Position numbers and translations under genes: made by a program
The notes under the pieces: model-generated
The model's input: the letters and a program-made list of their open reading frames with translations, nothing else
The model's database searches: none
What the model was told of the DNA's origin: nothing
In this document: piece by piece, positions 22,996 through 34,547 of the stretch
How positions within the stretch are numbered: the stretch's first letter is position 1
Layout of the letters: each line of letters starts with the position of its first letter
Assembly (NCBI GenBank): GCA_018287875.1
Contig: JAGVVL010000018.1
Span: 930,001-994,000 of the forward strand
Reading direction: 5' to 3'
DNA from: Nigrospora sphaerica
Taxonomy: Eukaryota; Ascomycota; Sordariomycetes; Amphisphaeriales; Apiosporaceae
Length of the DNA stretch: 64,000 bases

Positions 22996-24501
22996 AGTGA
23001 GTGGGGGTGATGCAGGCACCAGGGACGGGTTAATGGATCAAAGACCAGGCAACGAGACGAGTGTTATATATTTGGCCAAAAGTGTCATACGGCGTCGGGA
23101 TCGAATTGGGGCTAACATCCATGAGTCGGAGATGCGCGAGGTGGCGGGTATTAAAGCTGCCGGGATGTGGGAGACGCGTCGAAATGCGAGACGAGGCTTT
23201 CCTCTGTTGCATGGTTGGGATGACGAGCGTATGATTGGTCAGCTGCCTGCAGCTGGCGGATTGCATGTGAAGTTGGTCTCCGATCCATCATCACGACGCC
23301 AGTTTTCTGACAAGTTGTAGCCAAGAGACACGGCAAGCATCCGCTCACAGCTACTTTCTAATCCATAAGGGACCGAGGAAGGATGATTGATTTTAGAGAG
23401 ATACTGGGGACCAACTCGGGTGCCCGCTGCTTCGACTCTGAGTTGCACAATTTTCTCAACTAATTCACCTGTATGCTTTCTCCGCTTTACCACTTACACC
23501 TTGTGCTGCACGAAGTACGGCCGATGTTTCATGGGAACTGTGGTTGAGCATTTCGTTAAGAACCCGACTTCCGAGAAGTACCGGCCAATGCGGGTGCAAT
23601 ATGCTTGGTTAAGGCTTTGCATTGGATCTATTAGTATTTAGAGCTGACTGAGTGCGCCTTCCTCTAGTTTCCCAGAGCCGTTACAACTGTTATCCAGGTA
23701 CCAAACTTGCATAACAGTAATTGCTGAGTGTATCGACAATGGTGGCTTGCAGCTGTGCTGCAATCAAACGCGATTGGTTTCGTCCGCCGTACCCACCCCC
23801 GACAAAGGAGGTAGATACCTCGGCAAATAATAGTAAGACGCTCTGCAACCCCGACATCTATGATTGGGTAGACAGGGTTGAGTTTGGGATCTTGCACCGT
23901 CAACCTTGATACCATCTACCATTGGATCATGGGATGCGATGATTTCCCACCGTCATTGGATAGGTACTGGTACAAGACGGACAGTCCATTCCAGGTGGTT
24001 TTATTGGGGTTTCGGCCTTCTTCGCGCTCAACGACGAATGCAGGCCTCCCTTGACCGCTAACAGCACATCAACAAGCGCTTTCTGCTCGAACGTGTGCAG
24101 CACTTTATGTCTCAGTGGGGGGACCGTTGCGTGAAGTCCTTGGCATTGTGGTGCCCACTTTGTCTAGCTTAACGACGGGAATTCTTTTCTCACCAGTGTT
24201 ACCTGCCGGTAGTGGAAGCTAGCAGGCATTATGTGGTGGAAGGCTTCCATGCTCCTTCTTCTGTGTCTTTTTCATTCTGTGCGGGTTGAGACCTTGCTGT
24301 TGTTAGCGTTCCGTGCATTTGGCCGCCCGTGACTTTGGGAGCACAGTAGGCAACTTCCTGGCTCACGATGAATACCTGCCGCTGTGAGTCTCGCTCCGTT
24401 GTCACCATTCATCCTACATAAGTTCGAGTCATATAGCGTGTTGTGATCCACAACCATTCACGAATATTATTCGAGAATACAAACCGATTCGTTCGTTAAA
24501 C
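22996..24501. other. AT-richer spacer
   Basis: This contains the promoter of the SWIM-RING gene at its left end and otherwise only short, unrelated frames. No repeat or mobile element was recognised. Confidence 0.4.
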
Positions 24502-24870
24502 TTAAGAATATGACCCATACCCATCATGCAAGTAGTTTGACGCCATAGAATAGTGCTGATCGGCGCCAATTACCAACTCCTGGACACCAACTCCAGAACT
24601 GGGTGCTGGCCATTCCTCGCAAAAATACTTGTTGTGGTCTTCACAAAACGCCATGCCACATTCCGATGGCTGACAACGAAGAACTACCCACTCTTCATAC
24701 GGATCTATCGATTTCTCGCCATAGAACTTCGCTAATGCTAGAGGTGGCTCACGCACGAGATTGTTCTGATCGCAGCCGCAAATCGGCCACCACCTACGAC
24801 TGGTAAGAATTCGCACAAATATATGGGGAATCACTGAAGTAGACTGTCTGTTTTCTGATATGGGAGCCAT
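24502..24870 (-). CDS. Possible orphan protein, Cys/Trp-rich
   Basis: A 122-residue frame runs from ATG 24870 (MAPISENRQSTSVIP) to TAA. The central part (RRWWPICGCDQNN, LRCQPSECGMAFCEDHNKYF) is unusually rich in Cys and Trp for chance sequence, and composition along the frame looks protein-like although the region is AT-rich. There is no signal peptide, so it is not an obvious effector. No family is recognised. An intron acceptor-like ATTCTTACCAG early in the frame means the true start may lie elsewhere, or the piece may be an exon of a decayed gene. Confidence 0.38.
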   Translation of the reverse strand: MAPISENRQSTSVIPHIFVRILTSRRWWPICGCDQNNLVREPPLALAKFYGEKSIDPYEEWVVLRCQPSECGMAFCEDHNKYFCEEWPAPSSGVGVQELVIGADQHYSMASNYLHDGYGSYS

Positions 24871-25139
24871 CTACGGATACTAAACCTCAGTTTGCCCCTT
24901 CTGATCTGTTGAACTTTTTAAGAACTCAAATTTACTGTCCTTTGTAAACATTTTGAAGCAGCAAGACAGGTTTGAAGCTGGTGAAAACTTCCTGCTTGTT
25001 CAAACTTTTTCTCCCACAAAAACCGCATCCAATTGAGACGAGCCACGAGAAAAATTTCGTGACGGTAACTATCAGCCCTTTAGACATCTGCCATCAGATT
25101 TGACACGCATTCTCGTCGCGCCGGCGGAGACGGAAGGGA
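24871..25139. other. Short AT-rich spacer
   Basis: It lies between the possible orphan ORF and the GC-rich relic. Nothing recognised. Confidence 0.4.
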
Positions 25140-25547
25140 TTGTGGAAAGACGGCGAGGCTGCTCGCAGCAGCTGGCCCGCGCGCGACTTTGACCGACAAC
25201 TAGGAGTCGTACCGGGACGCCCTCATAAGCCTGTCCGAGACCCGGCCCGCCGCCGCCGGGAGGATCTCGAGAAGCTGCTGTGGATCAAATTCTGCCTGCG
25301 GCACGCCGGCGTCACGTTGGGCTTCGCCCGCTGCGTATGGCGTACGCGCGCGTCGGGTGTGCGCCGTGGCCGTCACGGCAGTCATGTTCCTGCATGAAGG
25401 CGGCAAGTGCGGCGGCAGCGCGGCCGCGAGTACTGGCGCGAGACGTTTCCCCGCGTGGTTGAGGTCGTTAAGCTCTGGGAGTCGGATGCGCAGGTTAAAG
25501 ACTTCTGCGCGGAGTGGTCTGACCATCGGCTCGTTTTTCGGTGCTAA
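25140..25547 (+). pseudogene. Possible gene relic of unknown family
   Basis: A GC-rich patch stands out from its AT-rich surroundings. In one plus-strand frame it reads EDLEKLLWIKFCLRHAGVTL, then GSHVPA, a TGA stop at 25395-25397, and in the same frame EYWRETFPRVVEVVKLWESD and FCAEWSDHRLVFRC to a TAA at 25545-25547. The residue pattern after the stop is strongly protein-like. The single TGA could be a mutated CGA. I do not recognise the family, and no start codon is evident. Confidence 0.33.
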
Positions 25548-25927
25548 GTTCAGTGGTTGCATCTCTTGTACTCGGCGGGGTAATACCGCCCTGCATGATG
25601 CATCAGATATCCATGCAGTCGTGTTGCTAGATTGGCAGGGATTGTCAGCCAGTACGGCACGTTCGGGATAAACGGAAGTGTCTGCCAGAACCTTGGGCAC
25701 AAGAGGTACAAATGGCAACCTCGGGGGTGGATTTAAACGATTTCATCGACTCGGTCTCCTCTCTCCAGCTAAAAGCTATCGAGCTCCCTTCAACACCATC
25801 GGACCCAGCTGCGAGTTTGTGCAGACGCACATCCCATATTGCGGTCGTGATGAGGTTCCGCCTGGCATCACCAGGTGCACAGGGGGCGACCCCGCTTGTT
25901 TCTTCTCCCCTCACGGTTCCCCTCGCC

Positions 25928-28349
25928 ATGTGGCCGGTGCTGCTGCTGCTACTGTCTCTTCCCCGCGTTTGGAGCGCTGAGACCGACGACGTGCTGCGCT
26001 TCATCAATCCCCTCATCGGCAGCACCAACGGCGGCAATGTGTTTGCGGGCGCAACGCGGCCGTACGGCCTGGCCAAGCCTGTAGCCAATGTCGACGGGCA
26101 GAACACGGGCGGCTTCGCCACCGACGGCTCCAATGTCACCGGCTTCAGCGCCGTGCACGACTCGGGCACCGGTGGCAACCCCAGTCTCGGAAACTTCCCC
26201 CTGTTCCCACAGCTGTGCGCCCTCGACGACGTGAACAACTGCTCCTTCAGCATCGACGAGCGCGCCACTGCCTATGTCCCCGAGAGCGTCGTCGCCCGTC
26301 CTGGCCGCTTCGTCGTTGAGCTGGCCTCGGGCATCAAGGCCGAGATGACAAGCAGCGACCACGGGGCGCTGTACCGTTTTCGCTATCCGGCCGTCGAGGG
26401 CATGCTTCCATCGATTCTGCTCGACCTAACGGACCTCTGGCAGAGTCGACAGAATGCGTCGATCAACGTGGACGCCTCCAATGGCCAGCTGAAGGGTAAC
26501 GGTACCTTTCTACCTAGCTTCGGCACCGGATCGTACGTCATGTACTTTTGTGTCGATTTCTTCGGTGGCAGCGTGCACGACAACGGCGTATGGGTCAATG
26601 GCCGGGCTGGAACAGAACCAAAGAGCTTGTATGTCACACGCGGCTTCAATATGTTCTTTCTAGAAGCAGGCGGCTGGGTACGCTTCAAGAGCCTGGCCGA
26701 CAACATTCTCACCGTAAGGGTTGGCACCAGCTTCATCAGCGCAGAGCAAGCTTGTTCCCGCGCCGCCAAGGAGATACCGAACCCGCAAAGTGATTTCGAC
26801 CGTCTGGTGTCGGAGACTGAAGATGCGTGGCGGCAAAAGCTGGGACACATCAAGGTCAAATCTGGGGGCGCCAGCGACGACTTGCAGACGAGCTTCTGGA
26901 GCGGAATGTACCGGTCCATGATTTCGCCCCAGAACTACACGGGCGAGAACCCCAAATGGGACAGTGGCGTCCCCTACTTCGACTCGTACTACTGCATCTG
27001 GGACTCGTTCCGTGTACAACACCCGCTTCTCACCATCGTCGATCCCGTGGCTCAGACGCAGATGGTCAACAGCCTCCTCGACATCTACCAGCACAAGGGC
27101 TGGTTACCGGATTGTCACATGAGCCTGTGCGACGGTTGGACCCAGGGAGGCTCCAACGCGGACATCGTCCTGGTGGACGCCTACGTGAAGAACTTGACGG
27201 GCATCGATTGGAAACTGGCCTTGGAGGCCATTATCCAGGACGCCGAGGTCGAGCCCCTGGAATGGGCGTACCACGGCCGCGGCGGTTTGCGGAGCTGGAA
27301 AAGCCACAACTACATTCCGTATCTCGATTACGACCCCATCGGCTTCGGAACCAACTCACGCAGCATCTCGCGCACGCTCGAATACTCCTACAACGACTTC
27401 TGCCTCGCGACCCTTGCCAAGGGCCTGGGCGAGGCGGAACTGTACCACAAATACATCCAGCGAGCCACCAACTGGAGGAACCTCTGGAGAGAAGACCAGA
27501 CTTCCTTCATTCAGGGTGAAGACACGGAATTTCGCGGTTTCTTCCAACCCAAGTACCTTAATGGCACTTGGGGGTACCAGGACCCTATCGCTTGCTCGTC
27601 CCTGGCGGGGTTCTGTTCGTTGACTTCTAACCCAGCCGAAACTTTCGAGGCCAGCATATGGCAGTATCAATTGTATGTCTTTGAGAAGCGTGGGGAGATC
27701 AACATGACTGACTTTCGCATGCAGCCTGGTTCCCCAGCAAATCTCGACTCTAATCACCTTGATGGGCGGCGACGACGCCTTTGTAAAGCGACTGGACTTC
27801 TTCCACACTTCAGGGCTGGCGGACATTTCGAATGAGCCTGTTTTCTCAACCGTGTACCTGTACCACTACGCAGGGCGGCCGGCGCTGTCGACGCGGCGCC
27901 TGCACACCTACATCCCGGCGGCCTTCAACAACACCAACGGCGGGTTGGCTGGCAACGACGATAGCGGCTCCATGGGTGCCTTCGTCATCTTCGGCATGCT
28001 CGGTCTGTTCCCCGTCGCCGGTCAGGACGTCTACCTCCTCTCGGCCCCCTTCTTCGAGGAGGTCAGCTTTACGCACCCCGTCACGAGCCGCACGGCCACC
28101 ATCCGCGCCCTCGGCTTCGATGCCGCGTACGCCAACATCTACATCCAGAGCGTGACGGTCAACGGCCAGCCCTGGACCAAAAACTGGATCGGTCACGCAT
28201 TGTTCACCGAGGGCTGGACGCTGGAGATCACCCTGGGCCCCGACGAGTCCGCCTGGGGGACGAAGGTGGAGGATCGGCCGCCGAGCTACGTTGCCGCCAG
28301 TATGCAAGGCGGAACCCCCCTGATGTGTGACGTTCCACCATGCCCTTAA
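25928..28349 (+). CDS. Secreted GH92 alpha-mannosidase
   Basis: The product should be an exo-acting, calcium-dependent alpha-1,2-type mannosidase of glycoside hydrolase family 92, trimming mannan or N-glycans outside the cell. Exons 25928-27672 and 27725-28349 encode 789 residues. The start MWPVLLLLLSLPRVWSA is a clear signal peptide; in-frame ATGs upstream (25712, 25850) would bury it. Typical blocks are INPLIGSTNGGNVFAGATRP, GFSAVHDSGTGG, FWSGMYRSMISPQNYTGEN, YYCIWDSFRVQHPLL and DGWTQGGSNADIVLVDAYVK (about residue 400). The 52-nt intron (GTATGT to CATGCAG) joins WQYQ to FLVPQQISTLITLMGGDD. N-glycosylation sequons are frequent, as expected for a secreted protein. It reads toward a small secreted cysteine-rich gene on the same strand. 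Confidence 0.93.
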
Positions 28350-28796
28350 GACGCACACGCCACGAATACGCTGATACCTCTAATACACGGGAAGCGACGC
28401 ATGGAGGGGATATAACACTAAATGGTGCTACTGCAAACACAAAAAAGCGGCGGGCTTTTGATATGGTGTACTCCTACAATATTTCCAATTAATTACTTCC
28501 CCAACAAGCACTATCGCGGCGCCTTGCGACCGGCTCCGTGGTCCTTGAATAGAGCCTGGCTAGCTAACCCACATACTTTCCCTACGCGACCTATTTCCTC
28601 ACGCTTTTCAGGCCGCATGGATGCAAAATATGAGTCACGGAGTATATAGTCCTAACTGTCGTAAAAGTCCACTGTTTCACCCTCCCAGTCCACGTCCGCA
28701 CCCACCACCGATTTCGCAACACGGCCTTGCCGAGGGATAGAAAACCCACCTAGCAACATCCAGCCCTTCTTCCTAGCCCCCGGCCCTTCGTTCACC
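28350..28796. promoter_or_regulatory. Promoter region of the secreted cysteine-rich gene
   Basis: The region contains tgagtca at 28631-28637 (a Gcn4/CPC1 or AP-1-type site) immediately before a TATA box, then a C-rich leader up to the ATG at 28797. Confidence 0.5.
28643..28649 (+). promoter_or_regulatory. TATA box candidate
   Basis: TATATAG lies about 150 nt upstream of the start codon of the small secreted protein gene. Confidence 0.5.
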
Positions 28797-29394
28797 ATGA
28801 AATTCGCCCTGCTTCTTTACGCCACCGCCTCAGCCTTCTCCCTTGCCACTGCCAGTGCGCTCCCCGTCGTCGCCGCTGATGCCGCCGCCATCGGCAGCGG
28901 GGACGAAGTGGGTGGCCCCGACGGGTACCTAGGCGAGGGCGGCGACCCGGACCGAGGGCCCGCCGAGCTCCTCCCAGCCACGCCGCCGCTCGAGGTGCTC
29001 AATGACGGGTGCATCGCAGCCTTTAAGGGCCGGTGCCCCAATGGTATCGAGCATCGAGGCGTACGTTCCCCCCCCCCCCCCTTCCTCCTTTCCCTCTCAC
29101 ACCTACATCTACGCCACCTCATGCTCCTCGCACTTCTCTCTGTCGTTCTCGCTGACTCCCCGCGGATAGAGATGTCGCGGGTACTACTGCCGCTACGACA
29201 TGTGGGACTACAGATGCACCCACGGCACGTGTGTGAGTACCCCTTCCCATGTAAGGTTCCGTAGCCGTCGGTTTCGTCCCCCGTACTAAACCCTGCCCCG
29301 CGTTTAGGTCGGTCCCCGGGGTGGCGATGGCGCCTGCTGTGGCGTCCTGGAGGGTACCAAGAATACGTGGATTTGTCCCCAGGGGGGCTGGTAA
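28797..29394 (+). CDS. Small secreted cysteine-rich protein (candidate effector)
   Basis: Three exons, 28797-29060, 29170-29232 and 29308-29394, all joined in phase 0, encode 137 residues. The N-terminus MKFALLLYATASAFSLATAS is a signal peptide. The mature part is acidic and Gly/Pro-rich at first, then has nine cysteines in about 70 residues: DGC-GRC, RCRGYYC, YRC-GTC, GACCG and WIC. Donors are GTACGT and GTGAGT; the second intron has a TACTAAAC branch point. Size, signal peptide and Cys spacing are those of fungal small secreted proteins acting on hosts or competing microbes, but I recognise no named family and infer no activity. An odd cysteine number suggests one is free or lies in the prosegment. 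Confidence 0.75.
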
Positions 29395-30295
29395 CCGCGC
29401 CTTAAGAGGCCAAAGAAAACTCGTCTACGCGTGATTTCGAACTCGGCAAGAGCGGGAGCTATTGATTCTCGGGGAAACGTTGCGAAAAGGAACGAGAGAC
29501 AGAGGAGGAAAAAGACTCCCTTTATACACCATGCGTCGTACTGCAGAGGCCGTGGGAAGCGAGAGTCCAAATTATCCATTAGAAGCAAACAAAGGCAATC
29601 TATCTGTGGGTACAGTAGTAGATGGGGCAGCACGAGGACCCCCGTCGACAGGCGAATCCTCGGCATGTGGCAGGAACCACGTGACTTGGCACGTGACGCC
29701 AGGTAAATATGAATGGCCTCATATTTGCGACACCCATTTGATTACGTGACGAGTGACGTCGAATCTTCCCGTAGTATGGCCCACCTCTCCTCAGCGAAGC
29801 CGTAAGATACCGGGGGATGGGAGATGATTCGGCAGCCATCCTTTCATTGCTGTATTACCATCGCGGTCGGACAATTGACGTAAAACCTCGGTATCGGTTT
29901 CCTCGTCCCATGGGCTGATGGGGACCTTGCCTACCAGGAGAGCGCCCCTGTATTCACCACCAATGGACGCCACAACCTGCAGAGCACGCGTAGCACACGC
30001 AGATATCCCCGAGCATTGTCGGGAAAGACACAGGTTTCGACCCTTTACCGTATAGGTGAAGTTTTTGAGCTGCCAGGTCCTCCTTTAGGGTCCTGGGGAC
30101 ACATACCTAGGCGGCGGTTCGCAAATGTGGTCTCGTGGTGCTTTTTGACAGCCAACTCCCGACTCGGGACTAAGTACCTAATCGTGACGCCTATTCCTCA
30201 CGCACCCCATCCAGTGCTTTTTGGGGGGGGACGTAGGCCTTCAGCCACTAACAGCATCCAGTGGGCGTGGCATCAGCTTTTCGGCATCGCCCCAT
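29395..30295. other. Spacer without a supported gene
   Basis: Two CACGTGAC words lie about 15 bp apart (29678-29697), with tacgtgac and tgacgtcg shortly after (29743-29760). These resemble bHLH/bZIP sites, but no neighbouring start makes them clearly a promoter. No gene is seen. Confidence 0.4.
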
Positions 30296-31663
30296 TCACC
30301 ACTCCATGTTAGACGCCTCTTGGTTGACCAGATTGTCGAACCAAGCGTCAAAACACTGCATGTCAGACTCTTGCAAGGTGCCAGGGAAGGCAGTATTCCA
30401 CCCGTGGGGATCATCCTGACCTTCTGCGTGGCCCATGCTTGCCGCAGGATGAGCCAAAGTGTGGCCGAGCTTGGGAACAGGCAATGAGGTGGCCTCCATG
30501 GTAGAACTGCACTTTTGCTTTAGATTGAGCTCCGTGGCCAAGCAGGCAACAGGGGCAGTCTCTGTGCTCGTGACTGGAATGGAGGTGCGGAGAAAGCGAG
30601 CGCGGTTCAGGGTGCATATACGAGTGTCTTCTGGTTGGTCTCGGTCGCTGCTTGGCGTGGACGCGGTGCCCGTTTCCGGAGTGGACCATGGATTGCGGCT
30701 GTGACGCTGCGTGGACCTACCGAGCAAAGTGCCCATGGATTCGAGCGAAAGCACTCGCAGCATCTCCTTGATGTCAATCTGCTCTGCAGGAACTTTGCAC
30801 TCCTCCAAGATCTGCTGAAGGTGCTCTGCCACAACCTCCTCGCCGCACTTGTTCCAGTACTCTTGAAAGTTAGAAAGAATTTCGACTGCGGGACTCTCAA
30901 CGTACGACGATCTAGGGCGCTCTTGGGCTGGGAAGAGTATCACCCAGATCTCAAACAATTGTTCTGCCTCGGGCTTTTTTCTGAAAACCCTCGAGCCAAG
31001 CCTTTTCCTCTGGTCTTCAGAAACACCTTCAGGCTCATCAGAGTCGGCTTGGACACACGAGCGGTCGCGCTCGTGGCTTTTTAGCACCGCCTGGCTCTCG
31101 AATTGCTCGCCACAGAAGGCGCAATAGTGCGGCTGCTCATGTTTCCGCCTCAGGTGTTGCTTGACATCCGTAATCCTCTTGAGTCGATAGAGCAGGCACC
31201 GGCTATGACGAACTGGATTGAGCTTGTATGGACGGTAATTCTATCGACTGCTAGGTATCCAGGCTTTCTTCTGATTCTCAGTCATCTGTATCAGCCTTTA
31301 AGGTATTAAAACCCGGGTTCGCAAGGGTGAAAGTACTGACCTCTTTGGTTCATCACGGAATGAAAACCCTAGCACGTTCTCCCGCGGCGGATGTAGAACT
31401 CGTTCAACTGCTTCTATCAGTACCAAAGCGTCAAGAATCCTAGCCCTGCGTTGTGACATGCTTTCGGCAGGACCTGGAAATGCTCGGGTTATTGATGGTA
31501 TCCGGCTCTGTTCCAGTACTGGGGTTTCTGGGCCGTAATCTCCGGGGATGTGGCTTTCAATAGGTTGTGTCCTTCCAGGCGGAACGAATCTGCCTTCAAG
31601 ATGAGATTCCTCCGGAGTGGAAAAATCAGATTCACAAGAATAATTTTTTTTTCTCGGAGCCAT
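30296..31663 (-). CDS. C2H2-type zinc-finger-like protein, fungal, function unknown
   Basis: Two exons (31663-31337 and 31240-30296) give about 423 residues. The diagnostic part straddles residues 112-165: CLLYRLKRITDVKQHLRRKH, then HYCAFCGEQFESQAVLKSHE, the double finger common in fungal proteins that also carry 'K-E-H-x-x-R-x-H' and 'C-x-x-C-x-x-x-F'. The N-terminus is charged and Pro-rich (MAPRKKNYSCESDF). The C-terminal half has ILSNFQEYWNKCGEEVVAEH and is otherwise disordered. The intron is the weakest part of the model: GTACTT is the donor that keeps phase, while GTCAGT three bases earlier is a better splice word but shifts the frame. The first Cys of the upper finger is Arg in this reading, so that finger may be degenerate. 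Confidence 0.65.
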
Positions 31664-32877
31664 TGCGAATTCAACTTGAGAATAGGGAAGGGGGTCAGTT
31701 CAGGGGTAAAAACAGAGTGTATGCGGCTTTTCGAGGGGCTGGCGATCATCGAGGCCACGAGATTAGATGTGATGAGAAGAAATAGAATCAGCGAGAACGG
31801 CAGATGTAGCCAAAAAGAAAAGTAGCGTGTGCTTCACCCTAAAGCGCTGCCAAGACACGGCTGAGGCAGGGGGAGGTCGTGCATGTCGGCAACCGGCTTT
31901 TCGTTGGACCAATGGCAATCTCGGGCCGGGGTTAGGTAGCGGCGTAAGCTGATAGGATAACGAGGAAGCTCGTTTGGACACCGTTGTGTCGTAACTTTTG
32001 GTTGGTGACACGCTGCCCCGGGTAACGAACCAGAGTTACGACGCCGATGCGTCGTAACAACGAGCACCCGCGCATCTGGTGTTCTATTGCAAAGCACGGA
32101 TGGCAGATCGTAATGGCGAGGAGCCAAGTGAAGTATACAGCTTCTAAATGGTTGGCAGTTTGGACAACAGAATGAATATAACTCGCAATAAACCTCGACG
32201 GAACACACAGTAACTCAGAAAGCTTTCCTTGATTTGTCAGCTCTACTACGTTCTCTAACAGCACCCAGTTGTTTCTTCCATCAACAAGACAGTGCCTCGG
32301 AATCAAATCTAATCCCGATGGCACCCCTCTCTCCCGCATCGATCCGGGCTTCTCGTAACTTCAACAATCGGTAGGTCCGATTACCCAGAAGCATGTCGGT
32401 GGCAAAGCGAGTAAGATACTAACACCCCATCCCAGCGAGAATGCAAGGAGAGAGTCCCAGGAAAATGGACGGTCGTATACCCACGACGGCGTATACACCA
32501 AGGTTGTTGGCAGTTCGGGCGACGCCACCCAGAGGACTCAATACTACGAAGCAAGGGCAGCCCAGGCCTTGAAGGAATTTGATCGGAAATTTAAAGGTCG
32601 GGGGAAAGCGGTGCAGATCTTTCCTCTGGGTAATGTTAAGGACAGGTGTGATATGAGATCGGTACAATAGGTACAGATAAGTGTCGGGAGACATTTGTGT
32701 TTGACACGCGGTTTATATCTTGTACCTAGCCTCGCTCCGTCTTCAAACCCCCTAATGATCTACTATCCCCTGATCGTGCATAGCAAATCCCAAATAAACC
32801 GACCTTGAGCGCACACTATGCATAAAACGACATGATCTTCGCCCCCGGGGGCCTTGATAACGACGAGCTACATGACT
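31664..32877. other. Spacer without a supported gene
   Basis: AT-richer sequence between the zinc-finger gene and the end of the monooxygenase gene. Frames on the minus strand (31834-32694) show no recognisable domain. Confidence 0.4.
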
Positions 32878-34547
32878 TCACGCGACGCCGAAATGCAGGC
32901 CGGTGGTGATGTCGCCGTAGCGGGCGTGCAGGTAGTCCTGCGGGGGGCTGTTGCGGGGGCGCCAGGGGCCGACGGCGCCGTAGCGGGGGAGGCGGGCATT
33001 GGCGGCCTCGCTGTAGGTGGAGCTGAGGGCCCAGAAGCGGCGGTCGGACTGGCGGGCGTGGGCGGGCGACTCGCGCGGCGTGGCCGAGGTGACGCCGAGG
33101 CGGGCCATGTGGCGCCAGAGCCGCGTGAGGATGAAGGCGGTGGCATCGGCGCCCGACGTCCACGAGGCGTCGACGTAGCCGATCATGAAGAAGAGGTTGG
33201 GCACGCCCGCCAGCATGGCGCCGTTCCAGCACCGCCGCCCGGCTATCGTCACCGCCGCCCCGTCCACCCGCAGCGGGATGCCCGCCATGAACTCCATGCG
33301 CAGCCCCGTCGCCGTCACCAGCACGTCCGCCTCCACCACGGCCAATGTTGGGGGCGCCGCCGCCCCCTTCTCCGCCTTCGGCTCCTCGCGGACCATGAGC
33401 CCCGTCTCCGTCACCGTCTCGATGCGGCCCGTGACGACCGAGGCCTTGGCGTCGGGCCCGCGCAGGGCCTCGAAGAAGTCGCCGTCGGGCGAGAGGCAGA
33501 CGCGCTGCTGCCACGGCGCGTACGCCGGCGTGAAGTGCTTCTCGAGCGGCACCTCGGGCGGAAGCGACTTCTTCATGCCCCTGAGAACGAAGGCCCGGGC
33601 GAGCAGCGGGTAGTTTCGGCAGATGAGGACGAATAGGTATTGCGTGAGCATGCGCCGCCAGCGCTCGTACGTGCCGACGGCCCGCGCCGGGAGCAGCTTA
33701 CCGAGCAGGGGCGGCTGCCGCGATCGGTTGTCCTCAACTACGACATACGACGGGCTGCGCTGCACCATGGTGACGTGCTGCGCCGTCTTGGCCATGTTCG
33801 GCACCAGCGTCACGGCCGTGGCGCCGCTGCCGATGACGGCGATCTTCTGCCCCGTGTAGTCGTAGTCCTCGGGCCAGAACTGCGGGTGGATCACCTTGCC
33901 CTGGAAGCGCTCGATCCCCGGGATCTCCGTCTTTAGAGGGGTGTTGTAGTCGTAGTACCCCGACCCTAGCACTGCGAAGCGCGATGTATAACGCTTGACG
34001 TTGCCCTCGCTCTTGATCTCGACGGTCCACCGCTGCTCCGTCGACGACCAGTCGGCCGACAAAACCTTGTGGCCGAAATTGAGATACTTGCCCAGGCCGT
34101 ACTTGTCGATGCAGCTCTTCATGTACTTGACGATCAGCGGGCCCTCGGCGATGGGGTGCGTATATGGCCACGGCTCCCAGGAGAAGCCATACGTGTAGAG
34201 GTCCGAGTCTGACCGGATACCCGGATATCTGAAGAGGTCCCAAGTACCGCCCACGTCGTTGCGGGCCTCGAAGACGGCAAATTTGAGGGTGGGGAGCTGG
34301 GTTTGTAGACGGTAGGCACAATTTATACCCGACACGCCGGCGCCTGTGAGGTGACGGGTTAGTGATTGACGCGTCCGGTCTCCAGGTACGAAGGGGGGAT
34401 GTTTTCTACCCGCCCGTGAGAGCGCAAGAAGAGGCGGGGGGAAGGTGGGGTGGAGGAAACAGGGCGCAATGGAGGCGGACGACACTCACCTACAATCAAC
34501 ACATCGAAATCGGTATCAGTCAATACCTTCAAATTCTTGCCCGCCAT
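32878..34547 (-). CDS. Flavin-containing monooxygenase, Baeyer-Villiger type
   Basis: Exons 34547-34490 and 34343-32878 encode 507 residues, starting MAGKNLKVLTDTDFDVLIVG. The FAD Rossmann motif GAGVSG is rebuilt across the intron. The segment FQGKVIHPQFWPE matches the Baeyer-Villiger fingerprint F-x-G-x-x-x-H-x-x-x-W-(P/D), and IGSGATA is the second, NADPH-binding Rossmann motif. EARNDVGGTWDLFRYPGIRS with RSDSDLYTYGF and VTATG near the end complete the class B flavoprotein pattern. Such enzymes insert oxygen next to a ketone to form an ester or lactone, or hydroxylate a heteroatom; the substrate is not predictable. An esterase lies 1.3 kb upstream on the same strand. An alternative ATG six codons upstream (34565) is possible. 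Confidence 0.92.

Noticed and set aside
29678..29760. Two CACGTGAC words plus a CRE-like word as a regulatory module
   Set aside because: They are suggestive, but no gene start lies close enough to call it a promoter.
32854..33636. 260-codon plus-strand frame
   Set aside because: It is antisense to the flavin monooxygenase; the minus strand carries the conserved motifs.
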